From assembly GCA_000433015.1 (NCBI GenBank), contig HF997992.1, forward strand, positions 1 through 64,000: a stretch of 64,000 nt of DNA, given 5' to 3'. Positions 34,483-44,164 of the stretch are shown piece after piece. The stretch is from Firmicutes bacterium CAG:631. Its GTDB lineage: Bacteria > Bacillota_I > Bacilli_A > RFN20 > CAG-631. Numbering within the stretch: position 1 is the stretch's first letter; each line of letters starts with the position of its first letter. The translations under genes were made by a program, and so were the position numbers. The notes beneath the pieces were generated by a model. That model saw only the letters and a list, made by a program, of their open reading frames with translations. It searched no databases and was not told the DNA's origin.

Positions 34483-37359
34483 TTAACTTTTTGTAGTGTA
34501 ATTATCTCCATTATCACCATAATTTTTCATAATTACTTGCCAAACTTGATAAGTTGTTGTAGAAACATACTTCATAGGCGTTCTAGAAAATGAATAAGTA
34601 AATTTTTCTGAACTACTTCCTGAATATCTTGTATACGTATAACTTCCTTCTGTGGATAATTTTTGTGTATTAATAACTAATCCTGTTTCATTTCCTGATT
34701 CATCCATAATACTTTCAACAACAGGGCACCAAATACCAGCATAGTAAATATAAGAAGCATTGTTATAAGTAACAATTTGACGATCGTCAATATTAGTAAT
34801 TTTTACTAAATCTGTTATTTCATTAAATGCACTTTCAGTATTGCTTGAATCTACCAAAAGATTTGTATCAGTATAAAAAATATATTGATCTTGATTCGTG
34901 GTTTTAAATATTCCTGTGTAGACATCATATGTTCCTATCAATACTTCACTAGCAGTAGCTTCTTTATAATATGCTACTCCAAATGAAGTCAAAGGCTGAA
35001 TAAAAAAGTAATTGACTTGAGTAATAGCACTATCATTAGAAGAAGATAAAATATCACTAGTATCAAACCACGTAGAGGAAGACAATTCAATATCCAAACT
35101 ATAGGTTTGTAATTTTACTTGGTTATTAGATAAAGAACTAATATTAACCGCATTAAATTCTTTTTTATTTGCACTTCCTATTGTAAAGTTTTTAATATTC
35201 ATTTGTCCTGATAAAATATAAGGTGCATCATTGCCAGTAGCAAAATTGACTGTCCCAAAAATATTAACTTGAGCCGCTTGGTAGTATTGCCAATAAATAG
35301 CATACGATGTACTAAAAATGCCATAATAACTATAAATGACATTTTGTGGATTAGATCCCCATTTTTTTGTGGGTGGTGCTTCTAAAGCAATTAACCCTCC
35401 AGATAATGCTTTGGTTTCTCCTGGTAATGTTTTATGAACAATAAATTTATTGATTTCAATATCAGAAAAAACTTTTTTCGTATTGCCATTTTCGGAATAA
35501 AAGCCTAAATTTAAGATACTATTTTCATCCATAAATAAACTACTTCCAGGCATTAATTTTAATTCCTGCGAAACAGAAAAAATACTATTTTCAAAAATCA
35601 AATCAATTGATGAACTAATCGGAAATGTCACGCGATCAAGTGGTAAATAAAAAGTTTCATCAATTGTTGTAATAACTGCATCAATATAAACATTTACAGG
35701 CAACAAAATCGAATTCACTTGTATATTCATATTTTCAAAATTAAAACGATACTTTCTATAGAATAAATTGTATTTTGTCGCATTATTTGCTGTTTTTAAA
35801 GCACTAACTTCATAAGGTTCATAAGTAATTGTGGCATTGATTCCATCCTTATTAGAATACGTCATTAAATAAGTAGCTGTGTCTTTTCCAAAAAAAGGAA
35901 TATAAATATTGGTAACTCCTAATGAACCTAAATTTAATTTTGTAAAAACATCTAAAGTACCAACTTGACTTCCATTAGAATAGAAATGAACCTCACAATT
36001 TAAATATGGAAAACCATAATTTTCAAAGGGACTGATTCCTTTTGAAAAGCCCCATAAAGTGGTATTACCACCTTTTACATCATATAAAACCACTTGAGTT
36101 TTTAAGTTTCCTCCGGGCATCACTTCAACACTTCCGGTTCCCATAGAATCATAAATATATCCAAAAGAATGAACCATTCCACCATTATTAATAATTAATT
36201 GATGACCATTTAAATCTAAAGAAACATAGTTATTTACAATATAACCTTGAATAGATGAACTTGATCCTGTATATCCACCAAGATATAAATTTCCATTAAC
36301 GATTAAATCATTTTGTAAAATGATTGTATAATCTCTTGGATTTTTCTTTGATAAATCTTGTACCGTCTCTGTTTTTTCTTTAAAATAATCTAAAGAAATA
36401 TAAGTATCATTCGTAATATTTTCTCCTGTGCCTACTGTATGTTTTGAAGGATCTGTAATGCTGTTATCTGCCCGTCCTTCTACATCTACACGTCCATCAT
36501 TCATACTAAAATTAACGGTCGTTCCTGATGATATGGTCGTTTGCAAAGAAGAACTACCCAAATTGACTGTTAAAGATTGCGAACTAAAGGAAGAGTCAAG
36601 AGAAACATCAAAATCCGCATTATTTCCAAAATAAATATAACTTGTGCTTCCACTAGTTAAACTATTAATATGGTCAGTTAATTGATTTTCTTCAAACTGT
36701 CCATCATTATTAAGCATTCGAGTCCATTCTGCATATATTACAGTGTTTTGATTAATCGGTTGTGAAAAATCAAATAATTCCCCACTAGAGCCCGTATTTG
36801 TAGCATTAGCACTAAAATAATTAACAAAAGTATAACCTTCTCTATTTAATTTTACTTTTTCTATAGTTCCACCTTTAGGAATCGTATAAATATATTGGTT
36901 TTCATTAGATATTGTTGTCGATATAGTTTGCTTATATGTATAAATAGTTTGTTCTACGACAACTTGATATGTTTGAAATATAAGATAATCTTTTTTTGAA
37001 CATTCTTTGATTTGATTATATGTTTCTGTCCATGTTATTTCCCCGTTTTCTTCAACTGGGTCTGTAGTGCTAAATAAATAAGTATATGGCGTTTCTCCTT
37101 TACAAATAGCATAGTAGGTGTTGTAATCATCTTCTTTTTTACTATTGACAATTGTATTTGTTGTTTGATTAGTTACTATTTTTTGATTTTGTTCTTTTGT
37201 AATATATCTCACATATACATTAACAGTACTTGTATTGGTTCCTATAAGATTTTGTGATTCTTTTGTTTTGATACTCCATATTGCAGAAACGGGCATAACT
37301 AAAAAGAAAGAGAAAAACAAAAATACTAAAAGAAATATTTTTTTATAACTTTTTTTCAT
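34483..37359 (-). CDS. Large secreted matrix/adhesin-like protein
   Basis: 958 residues with a signal peptide (KKIFLLVFLFFSFFLVMPVSA). Residues about 175-215 (GGTIEKVKLNREGYTFVNYFSANATNTGSS...YAEWT) are an InlB/Listeria-Bacteroides-type repeat. The rest is a long series of short beta segments rich in Ser, Thr, Asn and Tyr (NGNLYLGGYTGSSSS, VEVMPGGNLKTQV), resembling beta-helix adhesins. No LPXTG, lipobox or C-terminal membrane anchor, so it is probably released or bound to other matrix parts. It lies between two TasA-like genes, 22 bases after the second. Not assigned to a named family. Confidence 0.78.
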   Translation of the reverse strand: MKKSYKKIFLLVFLFFSFFLVMPVSAIWSIKTKESQNLIGTNTSTVNVYVRYITKEQNQKIVTNQTTNTIVNSKKEDDYNTYYAICKGETPYTYLFSTTDPVEENGEITWTETYNQIKECSKKDYLIFQTYQVVVEQTIYTYKQTISTTISNENQYIYTIPKGGTIEKVKLNREGYTFVNYFSANATNTGSSGELFDFSQPINQNTVIYAEWTRMLNNDGQFEENQLTDHINSLTSGSTSYIYFGNNADFDVSLDSSFSSQSLTVNLGSSSLQTTISSGTTVNFSMNDGRVDVEGRADNSITDPSKHTVGTGENITNDTYISLDYFKEKTETVQDLSKKNPRDYTIILQNDLIVNGNLYLGGYTGSSSSIQGYIVNNYVSLDLNGHQLIINNGGMVHSFGYIYDSMGTGSVEVMPGGNLKTQVVLYDVKGGNTTLWGFSKGISPFENYGFPYLNCEVHFYSNGSQVGTLDVFTKLNLGSLGVTNIYIPFFGKDTATYLMTYSNKDGINATITYEPYEVSALKTANNATKYNLFYRKYRFNFENMNIQVNSILLPVNVYIDAVITTIDETFYLPLDRVTFPISSSIDLIFENSIFSVSQELKLMPGSSLFMDENSILNLGFYSENGNTKKVFSDIEINKFIVHKTLPGETKALSGGLIALEAPPTKKWGSNPQNVIYSYYGIFSTSYAIYWQYYQAAQVNIFGTVNFATGNDAPYILSGQMNIKNFTIGSANKKEFNAVNISSLSNNQVKLQTYSLDIELSSSTWFDTSDILSSSNDSAITQVNYFFIQPLTSFGVAYYKEATASEVLIGTYDVYTGIFKTTNQDQYIFYTDTNLLVDSSNTESAFNEITDLVKITNIDDRQIVTYNNASYIYYAGIWCPVVESIMDESGNETGLVINTQKLSTEGSYTYTRYSGSSSEKFTYSFSRTPMKYVSTTTYQVWQVIMKNYGDNGDNYTTKS

Positions 37360-37381
37360 ATTTTCTCCCTCCTTTTAAATT

Positions 37382-38080
37382 TTAATTTGTTTTTTCTTTA
37401 ACACTAAAAGAATAATTCATTTGAATCGTTTGAAAATCTTCAAAATATGTATTTAATAAATCAGTTGGATTCGTAAATGAAAGAATGAACTGAATATATG
37501 GCGATGAAGAATTCGTATTAAATTCAACTAATTGATTGATACAGTTTTCATAAGAAGATTTCAATGGTATATCTGCTGCAATAGAAAAAATGTATTCTGT
37601 CGAACTATAGTCTTTCTTTTCTGTAATTACAGGCACTCTAAAAAAAGAATTTTCAAGACTTTTATCTTTGACAATTAATTCTGTTGGTGCAGTTATAAAT
37701 GATGTATCTGTCATTAAATCAATTGTATTTGTCTTGGAATAAATATAAAAACACTCATACCATAAATAATATTTTTGAGTATCATCAAAACTTAGATTTT
37801 CAAATGTTGCTTTTGTAATTGAAACTTCTGAAAGCAATGATGTAGATGAAAAATGAACTTGTTGATTTCCAGATGCATCACTGACCGTATAATATTCAAA
37901 TCCTTGTGAAGATCGATAAAAAATACCAACATCACTGACATTTACTACATCATCAACAATAACATTTCCATTAATTGTTTGATTGGCTGGCGTAATCGTA
38001 ACATTCCATGTAGCAAAACCAACACATATCATTGATAAAATAGATAGTGTTGTTAAAAAAATAGTTGTTTTTTTATGCAT
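37382..38080 (-). CDS. SipW-dependent exported protein, second gene of the operon
   Basis: 232 residues. The signal segment LTTLSILSMICVGFATWNVT has the SipW-type GFAxW motif. The mature part is beta-rich (FEYYTVSDASGNQQVHF, VQFILSFTNPTDLLNTYFEDFQTIQMNYSF) and lacks the KNPxxYY motif of the two paralogous TasA-like proteins, so it is a different matrix partner, perhaps in the position of TapA. Starts ten bases after the previous gene. Confidence in secretion via SipW is good; the partner role is inferred. Confidence 0.78.
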   Translation of the reverse strand: MHKKTTIFLTTLSILSMICVGFATWNVTITPANQTINGNVIVDDVVNVSDVGIFYRSSQGFEYYTVSDASGNQQVHFSSTSLLSEVSITKATFENLSFDDTQKYYLWYECFYIYSKTNTIDLMTDTSFITAPTELIVKDKSLENSFFRVPVITEKKDYSSTEYIFSIAADIPLKSSYENCINQLVEFNTNSSSPYIQFILSFTNPTDLLNTYFEDFQTIQMNYSFSVKEKTN

Positions 38081-38090
38081 AAATTACAAA

Positions 38091-38771
38091 TTAAGCACCA
38101 GTACTAGCCGTTGCAGTTAATGTCAATGTATAAGTGACTCCTGAAAGTAAAGTATATAGTTCTGTTAATTTTTGTTCTGCCTCAGCACCATGAGTTGCTG
38201 CTGTTTTTGTTCTATCATTATAATAATCCATTGGATTTTTTGATCCAAAATCTACTCCCCAATTAAAAGTGATTTCTAAATCATAAGACATTTGTGTGGG
38301 TTGACCACCAACAGCAGTCCATCCTTCATCACCATGTTCAATCGGAGCAATCGTTGGCAATTCTGCTACATAACCTTTTGAAACCGCACTAGTATAATTT
38401 GTTGGATTAGAAGCAGTAATTGTAGCCGAAACAGAATCTAAAGCATTATAATTTTCAATAACAAAACGATAAGTAACTGTTAGATTTTCTAAAGTTTCAT
38501 TAACCAACCATTCTCCACCCTTTGTAGCTTTTCCACCAAAAACAATTTTATTACTGTTTGGATCAAGTTGATCATCTGCGCCAACCCAACCACTTGACGC
38601 AGTAACAAAAGAAACAATATTATTGTCCACTGTATCAACTTGAATCGTTCCATCAGCCGTTTTTTCTGCTGGACTACCTGTAATCACCCATGCAGCAAAA
38701 CCAACACTAACTAAAGCGGTGCAACCCAAAATCGAACTGACTAAAAAAACTGATTTCTTATTTTTTTTCAT
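38091..38771 (-). CDS. TasA/CalY-like SipW-dependent secreted protein, first gene of the operon
   Basis: 226 residues. Signal segment LGCTALVSVGFAAWVITGSPAEKTADG carries the SipW-type motif. The mature protein is paralogous to the protein at 33745-34413 (shared ITFNWG and KNPMDYY). It is the first gene behind a perfect consensus promoter and an AAGGGGG binding site, so it should be strongly made, which suits a structural subunit of an extracellular fibre. Confidence 0.85.
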   Translation of the reverse strand: MKKNKKSVFLVSSILGCTALVSVGFAAWVITGSPAEKTADGTIQVDTVDNNIVSFVTASSGWVGADDQLDPNSNKIVFGGKATKGGEWLVNETLENLTVTYRFVIENYNALDSVSATITASNPTNYTSAVSKGYVAELPTIAPIEHGDEGWTAVGGQPTQMSYDLEITFNWGVDFGSKNPMDYYNDRTKTAATHGAEAEQKLTELYTLLSGVTYTLTLTATASTGA

Positions 38772-38797
38772 AAAAATTCCCCCTTAAATGTGTAAAA

Positions 38798-38826
38798 ATT
38801 ATAATATAAAATATTATAAATGTCAA
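38798..38826 (-). promoter_or_regulatory. Consensus promoter of the SipW operon
   Basis: On the minus strand TTGACA (38826-38821) and TATAAT (38803-38798) are exactly 17 bp apart, a perfect vegetative promoter, with a short leader before the ATG at 38771. It is the only strong promoter found for the 11 genes down to 23669. Confidence 0.9.
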
Positions 38827-38833
38827 ATTTCAG

Positions 38834-38861
38834 CAAAAAAATGGCAAAAAATTGCCATTTT
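38834..38861 (-). terminator. Terminator of the opp operon
   Basis: Stem AAAATGGCAA/TTGCCATTTT with a four-base loop, followed on the minus strand by TTTTTTG. It ends the opp transcript just upstream of the SipW-operon promoter. Confidence 0.85.
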
Positions 38862-38875
38862 ACCTATTGAATCAA

Positions 38876-40192
38876 CTATGAAATAACTACAAATCGATCT
38901 TGAAATGTCTCTTCAATGTCAAAAGAATCGATATTTTGATAATAAATTAACCACTGTTTGTCAATAACATCATTTAAAGCACCATTGTCAACAATATAAA
39001 GCATCCTTTTTTGTTGATCTTCATTGGATTGAACAAAAGCATAAGCATCCTCTTTTGACAAAGTCATCAATTTTAAATTATCATAACTAATATCAACTAA
39101 TTGAGCCGAAGGATTATTGGAATAAATCCGACTATAACGAATATTGGTTAAAGGATATCCTGTTGAAGCATCATAATATAAATGCCGACGAATAGGGACA
39201 TTTTCGTCTGAAACAATTTGATATTTCATCCCATCATTTTCACTAAGATAATAATTTGTAAATGTAGAACCCACCACACGACCATCAATCGTAAAAGAAC
39301 CAATGCGCATAGTTTGATAGTCCTCATCTTCATTTTCTTTTGCATAGATATTGATGGCTAATTCTACCATTTTATCTTGAGTCCAATAATCTTGAAGATG
39401 TAAAAAATACCCATTTTGAGAAACAAAATATCCCTTTTGTAATTGATAAGATTTAAAATAATCAGCAATGGTTTGAATGACATACGCTTCATATAAAACA
39501 TTCAAATCTAATTTCAAATCTTCTTTTAAAGATTCATCACTCAAAACGTAAGTAATTGTTCTTTTTTCTGGATTAAACTCAAGACGATAACTTTCCTTTT
39601 GGTTTAAAGAAGCGACAATTTTTGCCAGTCTTTGTTGACTATTTGAACTGAATGCTGGATCAGGATTTTTTGTATTTGAATACATTAATTCTTCCCAAAA
39701 ATCGTATATTTTACCGGAAAAAACATTATATGGACTATTTTCTACGATTGTTTTTTGGTAAGCATCATATAAAGCATCATATAAAAATTCTGAAACTTGT
39801 ATTTCTTCGTTTGGATGATGATCAATATAAGCCAAACTTTTATATTCATCAAATTCATAATCTGGATGAAAAGATAAGTATGCAGCATAGGCAATTTGTT
39901 GATAAGTTTCACTTACAATCGTAAAATTTTCACTAATAGAATAATCATCTGTTTTTTCAATATAGTAATAAAAATTGATTTCATTTTCGAAAGGAGTAAC
40001 AACTTCATCATTTGGTAAACGAATAGAATCCAGTTCTATTTTTTGTAAGCCTTCTTGTGGTTGATATTGTTGTGCACAAGAATGTACCCCATAAGTTAGA
40101 CTAATCACAGCAATTAGAAAAAAAACACCAAACAAAACAATTCGTTTGATAATGCTTTTTTTGTTGGATGAGATGAAAACTGTTTTAGCCAT
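38876..40192 (-). CDS. Divergent ApbE-like lipoprotein of the opp operon
   Basis: 438 residues from MAKTVFISSN (AAAGGG upstream). One hydrophobic segment ends at VHSC, a possible lipobox. The layout follows ApbE, which attaches FMN to extracytoplasmic proteins: YNVFSGKIYDFWEELM resembles the 'FxxTxGxLxxxW' strand, LNVLYEAYVIQTIADYF the 'GGIAKGYA' helix, and HLYYDASTGYPLTNIRYSRI the 'HIIDPxTGxP' motif, with Asp in part retained but Gly-rich FAD loops lost. So it is probably catalytically dead or retasked. It follows oppF by 35 bases and precedes the terminator. Confidence 0.55.
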   Translation of the reverse strand: MAKTVFISSNKKSIIKRIVLFGVFFLIAVISLTYGVHSCAQQYQPQEGLQKIELDSIRLPNDEVVTPFENEINFYYYIEKTDDYSISENFTIVSETYQQIAYAAYLSFHPDYEFDEYKSLAYIDHHPNEEIQVSEFLYDALYDAYQKTIVENSPYNVFSGKIYDFWEELMYSNTKNPDPAFSSNSQQRLAKIVASLNQKESYRLEFNPEKRTITYVLSDESLKEDLKLDLNVLYEAYVIQTIADYFKSYQLQKGYFVSQNGYFLHLQDYWTQDKMVELAINIYAKENEDEDYQTMRIGSFTIDGRVVGSTFTNYYLSENDGMKYQIVSDENVPIRRHLYYDASTGYPLTNIRYSRIYSNNPSAQLVDISYDNLKLMTLSKEDAYAFVQSNEDQQKRMLYIVDNGALNDVIDKQWLIYYQNIDSFDIEETFQDRFVVIS

Positions 40193-40227
40193 AAATTTCC
40201 CTTTCGTAAAGACAAAAATAGTTGAAA

Positions 40228-41184
40228 TCAACTATTTTTGTTCATATTTCTAATTTTTTTATATTCTTCAATTTCTTTTTTATCCCCATATACAAAATGA
40301 TCATGTCCAATGTCTACTAATTTAGGTTTATCTTCTGAATAATCATGAATGGAATCATCATAAACATAAAGTTCCTTACTATTTTCTAAAATAGGGTCAG
40401 GAATAGGAATTGCAGACATTAACGATTTTGTATAAGGATGCAAAGGATAAGCAAATAATTCTTCAGAAGTAGCAATTTCTACAATTCTTCCTTGATAAAT
40501 AACGCCAATACGATCACTAATAAATTTGACAACAGATAAATCATGGGCAATAAATAAGTAAGTCAAACCTCTTTCTTCTTGAAATTTCTTAAAAAGATTT
40601 AAAACTTGCGCCCGGATAGATACATCAAGTGCCGAAATAGGTTCGTCGGCAATAATTAATTCAGGTTCCATGACAATGGAACGAGCAATACCAATTCGTT
40701 GCCGTTGGCCACCAGAAAATTCATGCGGATATCTTGTTAAATGTTCTGGTAAAAGGCCGACATCTTCTAAGGCCTTTTTAATTTTTTCAATCCGATCTTT
40801 TTCATTTTTGTATAAATGAAAGTTATAAAGTCCTTCACTAATAATGTATTCTACCGTTGCTCTTTCATTTAAAGAAGCAGCAGGATCTTGGAAAATCATT
40901 TGAATATTGCGCACCACTTCCTTATCTTCATGACGAGAAATTTTACCAGAAATTCGTTTGCCCTTAAATAAAATTTCTCCCTTGCTACAAGGATTAATAC
41001 GTACGATGGCTCGCCCAATCGTTGTTTTCCCAGAGCCCGATTCACCAACTAATGAAAATGTTTCCCCTTTATAAATATCAAAACTAACATCCTTAACTGC
41101 TTTAAAAACACGTTTACCTTTTTGAAAGTCGATGTCTATATTCCGTATCGACAAGATGACTTCTTTGTTTGTTGTATCGGACAT
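40228..41184 (-). CDS. oppF: Oligopeptide ABC importer ATPase OppF
   Basis: 318 residues, normal length. Walker [11 protein letters not shown]-loop [16 protein letters not shown], signature [10 protein letters not shown], Walker [16 protein letters not shown], and the C-terminal oligopeptide/dipeptide segment [25 protein letters not shown] site and this ATG lie inside the 3' end of oppD, giving an unusually long 71-base overlap in a different frame. It pairs with OppD to power peptide uptake. Confidence 0.92.
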   Translation of the reverse strand: MSDTTNKEVILSIRNIDIDFQKGKRVFKAVKDVSFDIYKGETFSLVGESGSGKTTIGRAIVRINPCSKGEILFKGKRISGKISRHEDKEVVRNIQMIFQDPAASLNERATVEYIISEGLYNFHLYKNEKDRIEKIKKALEDVGLLPEHLTRYPHEFSGGQRQRIGIARSIVMEPELIIADEPISALDVSIRAQVLNLFKKFQEERGLTYLFIAHDLSVVKFISDRIGVIYQGRIVEIATSEELFAYPLHPYTKSLMSAIPIPDPILENSKELYVYDDSIHDYSEDKPKLVDIGHDHFVYGDKKEIEEYKKIRNMNKNS

Positions 41185-43177
41185 ATTCGTACTCCTCCTT
41201 ACTAAATTGGGTTAGTGTTTTTTCAAGTTTTTCATGAATGTTTTGAATAATTTCAGGTTTTTCAATTTTTGGTGCTCGAGGATCTAATAACCATGTTTTT
41301 GCAAAATGCGTATCAGAAACATAGAAGTATGGCGCATCATATTGTAAATCTACTGCTAAACAAAATGGATTTCTTTCAGCAAAGGCATCTCCTTTAATGA
41401 CGTTGTATAAAGAAGGTGGCGTCCCTTGAATGGAAAATAATTCTTTTCCTTTTGTTGCAAGTTGAGGAAGAGATGATAATAACGCCCATGTATAAGGATG
41501 TTTTGGATCATAAAAGATTTCTTCAACTTTTCCTGCTTCAACAATTTGTCCAGCGTATAAGACGACAACACGATCAGCGACACTGGCAACAACACCTAAG
41601 TCATGGGTAATGTAAATCGTTGTAAATTGAAATTCTTTTTGCAAATCTTTGATTAAATCAATAATTTGTGCTTGAATCGTGACATCCAAAGCGGTAGTAG
41701 GTTCATCACAAATTAAAACTTTAGGTTGACAAGATAAAGCAATGGCAATAACAATTCTTTGTCTCATTCCTCCAGAATATTGAAATGGGTATTCTTTAAA
41801 TCGTTTCGCTGCATCAGGAATACCTACCCGTTCCATCATATAAATGGCTCTTTTTTCTGCTTCAGCAGCACTACAATTTTGATGTTTCATAATAACTTCT
41901 GTAATTTGTTTCCCAATCGTAACAATTGGATTTAAAGAAGTCATCGGATCTTGGAAAACAGTAGCAATTCTTGAACCTCTAATTTTTTGCCAATCTGTAG
42001 CTGTCTTTATTTTGGTTAAATCTAAAATCGTATACCCTTTCATGATTGTGTTAGGAATCATAATTGCTTCATCATAACTATCATATAAAATTGTTGTCAA
42101 ATCCGTTTGAGGATTTTCAACAACTTTTTGTGCAATAAAATAAACTAGTTTTTCATTGCCTTGTATAGAATCCACAAAAGATTGAATCATTTCATAATTT
42201 TCAGATTGGTCTTTTAATAATTCTTGATTTTTTTGCTTGAATTCTTGAACTTCTTGATCGCTTAAAGCATTAAAATATTCATTTTCCACTCCTTTAAAAA
42301 TCACTCTAAAGGTAATCAATTCATATAATTTTTCAATCGTTTCTTCGGTCATTTCTAAACCTTTTTTGTAAGCTTCACTAAACCGATCTTTTAAACTGTT
42401 TAAATAGAAAAATTGCGTAACCGGTGAATATCTTTCAATAGATAATAAAATTTCTTTTGCGATTAAGCGATTTTGTCTTTTGATTTCTTCACTAACTGAA
42501 GAAATAGAGACCTTTTCTAAGTAATGTTGTTTTAAAGATTGAATTTTATTTTTATAAGCTAACATAAAATCTTTATCTTTAAATACTTTATTTCTTTTTT
42601 CTTTTAAAACTTGCCGTCTTTCTTTTTTTAGTTGGCTAATTTCTTTATCTTTCTTTTTAATTTCTAAAGCAATTTCTTTCTTTTCTTTTGAAGTTTCAGC
42701 AGCAATTTTTTTGTTATATAATTCTACTCTTTCGAAAGTTAAATCTTTTTTACGCGTACTAAAATCTTCTTTTTGTTCTGGTGTTAAAGAAATCATTCTC
42801 TTTAAAGCTTTCTTTTCTTCTAAGATTTGTAAATAATCATCTTTTCCACCTAAATAAGCGGCTTGTTGATTTAATAATTTCACTAAGCGATGATATCTTC
42901 TGATTTCTCTTTTTGTTAATGTACATTGTAAAGAAGATAATAAATCATCTTGATAGATGATACTTCCTTTAGAGATAAAACCATTAGATTCTAACATTCC
43001 CGTGAATGTTTTTGTTAAAACCGATTTCCCAGAACCTGATTCACCAACTATGGCTAATGATTCATTTTCATAAATATCTAAAGAAACGCCACGAATAGCC
43101 GTTAAAATTCGACCACGAACATTAAATTTAACTTCTACATCTTTTAAAGATAAGAGTACTTTTTTATTTTCGCTCAT
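41114..43177 (-). CDS. oppD: Oligopeptide ABC importer ATPase OppD with a ~310-residue insertion
   Basis: 687 residues, about twice the usual length. Walker A GESGSGKS is at 46-53. After [10 protein letters not shown], at about residue 80, a Lys/Glu-rich helical insertion runs to about 395, with predicted coiled coil around 160-200 ([24 protein letters not shown]). Normal sequence then resumes: [11 protein letters not shown] (Q-loop, about 407-417), YSGGMRQRI signature, [11 protein letters not shown]alker B and the C-terminal oligopeptide domain ([10 protein letters not shown]). The insertion lies between Walker A and the Q-loop, so it would project from the ATPase without breaking it. Its role is unknown. 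Confidence 0.9.
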   Translation of the reverse strand: MSENKKVLLSLKDVEVKFNVRGRILTAIRGVSLDIYENESLAIVGESGSGKSVLTKTFTGMLESNGFISKGSIIYQDDLLSSLQCTLTKREIRRYHRLVKLLNQQAAYLGGKDDYLQILEEKKALKRMISLTPEQKEDFSTRKKDLTFERVELYNKKIAAETSKEKKEIALEIKKKDKEISQLKKERRQVLKEKRNKVFKDKDFMLAYKNKIQSLKQHYLEKVSISSVSEEIKRQNRLIAKEILLSIERYSPVTQFFYLNSLKDRFSEAYKKGLEMTEETIEKLYELITFRVIFKGVENEYFNALSDQEVQEFKQKNQELLKDQSENYEMIQSFVDSIQGNEKLVYFIAQKVVENPQTDLTTILYDSYDEAIMIPNTIMKGYTILDLTKIKTATDWQKIRGSRIATVFQDPMTSLNPIVTIGKQITEVIMKHQNCSAAEAEKRAIYMMERVGIPDAAKRFKEYPFQYSGGMRQRIVIAIALSCQPKVLICDEPTTALDVTIQAQIIDLIKDLQKEFQFTTIYITHDLGVVASVADRVVVLYAGQIVEAGKVEEIFYDPKHPYTWALLSSLPQLATKGKELFSIQGTPPSLYNVIKGDAFAERNPFCLAVDLQYDAPYFYVSDTHFAKTWLLDPRAPKIEKPEIIQNIHEKLEKTLTQFSKEEYEYVRYNKQRSHLVDTEYRHRLSKR

Positions 43178-43189
43178 CTTTTTCCCTCC

Positions 43190-44164
43190 TTACATATGCG
43201 TTTTGGGGTCTGATGCATCTGCTAAATTTTGCCCAATAATGTATAAACTTACAGTGATAACCGATGAGACAATAACTGGAATCCAAAATAAGTGTGGATG
43301 AGAATCCATATATTGTTGATTATCATTAATTAATTTTCCTAAAGAGTTTTCAGAACCTAAACCAATTTGTAAATAAGACAAGAAAACTTCCGTAGAAATA
43401 TAAGATGGAATTTCACTTGCCGTGATAGTTACAATAACAGAGGTTAAAAACGGTAAAATATTTTTAGTAACCATCCGTAAAATTGGTGTTCCTAAACAAC
43501 GAGAAGCTAGATTATATTCTCTATCTCGAATAATAATTACTTGCGTTCTAATAAAATAAGCAACACCTAACCATCCTGTAACAGTCATTGCGGCAACAAA
43601 GGACCAAAATCCTGTCCCAACAATAGCAACAAAGACTGTGATAAACATTAAATAAGGAATATTCGAGACAATGTTGTATACTTCTTGCATAATTTTGTCA
43701 ACGACTTTAGAATACCCCCATAAAGCACCAACAATAATCCCAACTGTAATATTAATCGCAGCACAAACAAAGGCTAAAGCCAAAGAGGATTGTGCACCTG
43801 CCCATAAAGCATCAAATAATGGTTCCCCATGTTGTCCCGCTCCAAACACCCAGCGTAGATTAAATCCATAATATTGAATCGCTTCACCTGGCGTTAAATA
43901 ACCGACATCTTCGAGGTGTTCATAATTTTCATTAATCCAAAACGCTTTACTATAAGGACTAATTAAAGGGTAAATAAAAGACATGATTAAAATAAAGATA
44001 ACTAATCCTAAAACGATATAATTCACTGGATTTCTAAAAAAACTTCTACCGACAGATTTCCAATAAGAATAACGAGGTGCAGTTATTTTTTCAGAATTAA
44101 TGGTATTGTTATCAACGCGAACAAATAATTCTTGAGGAATATTTTGCACTTGATTTTGTTCCAT
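43190..44164 (-). CDS. oppC: Oligopeptide ABC importer permease OppC
   Basis: 324 residues, usual size. TM1 at about 37-57, then a long loop and five more membrane helices; the EAA coupling loop is ASRCLGTPILRMVTKNILPF. N-terminal cytoplasmic residues are typical. It overlaps the end of oppB (TAATG), so the two permeases are translationally coupled. Together they form the channel through which OppA-delivered peptides enter. Confidence 0.92.
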   Translation of the reverse strand: MEQNQVQNIPQELFVRVDNNTINSEKITAPRYSYWKSVGRSFFRNPVNYIVLGLVIFILIMSFIYPLISPYSKAFWINENYEHLEDVGYLTPGEAIQYYGFNLRWVFGAGQHGEPLFDALWAGAQSSLALAFVCAAINITVGIIVGALWGYSKVVDKIMQEVYNIVSNIPYLMFITVFVAIVGTGFWSFVAAMTVTGWLGVAYFIRTQVIIIRDREYNLASRCLGTPILRMVTKNILPFLTSVIVTITASEIPSYISTEVFLSYLQIGLGSENSLGKLINDNQQYMDSHPHLFWIPVIVSSVITVSLYIIGQNLADASDPKTHM

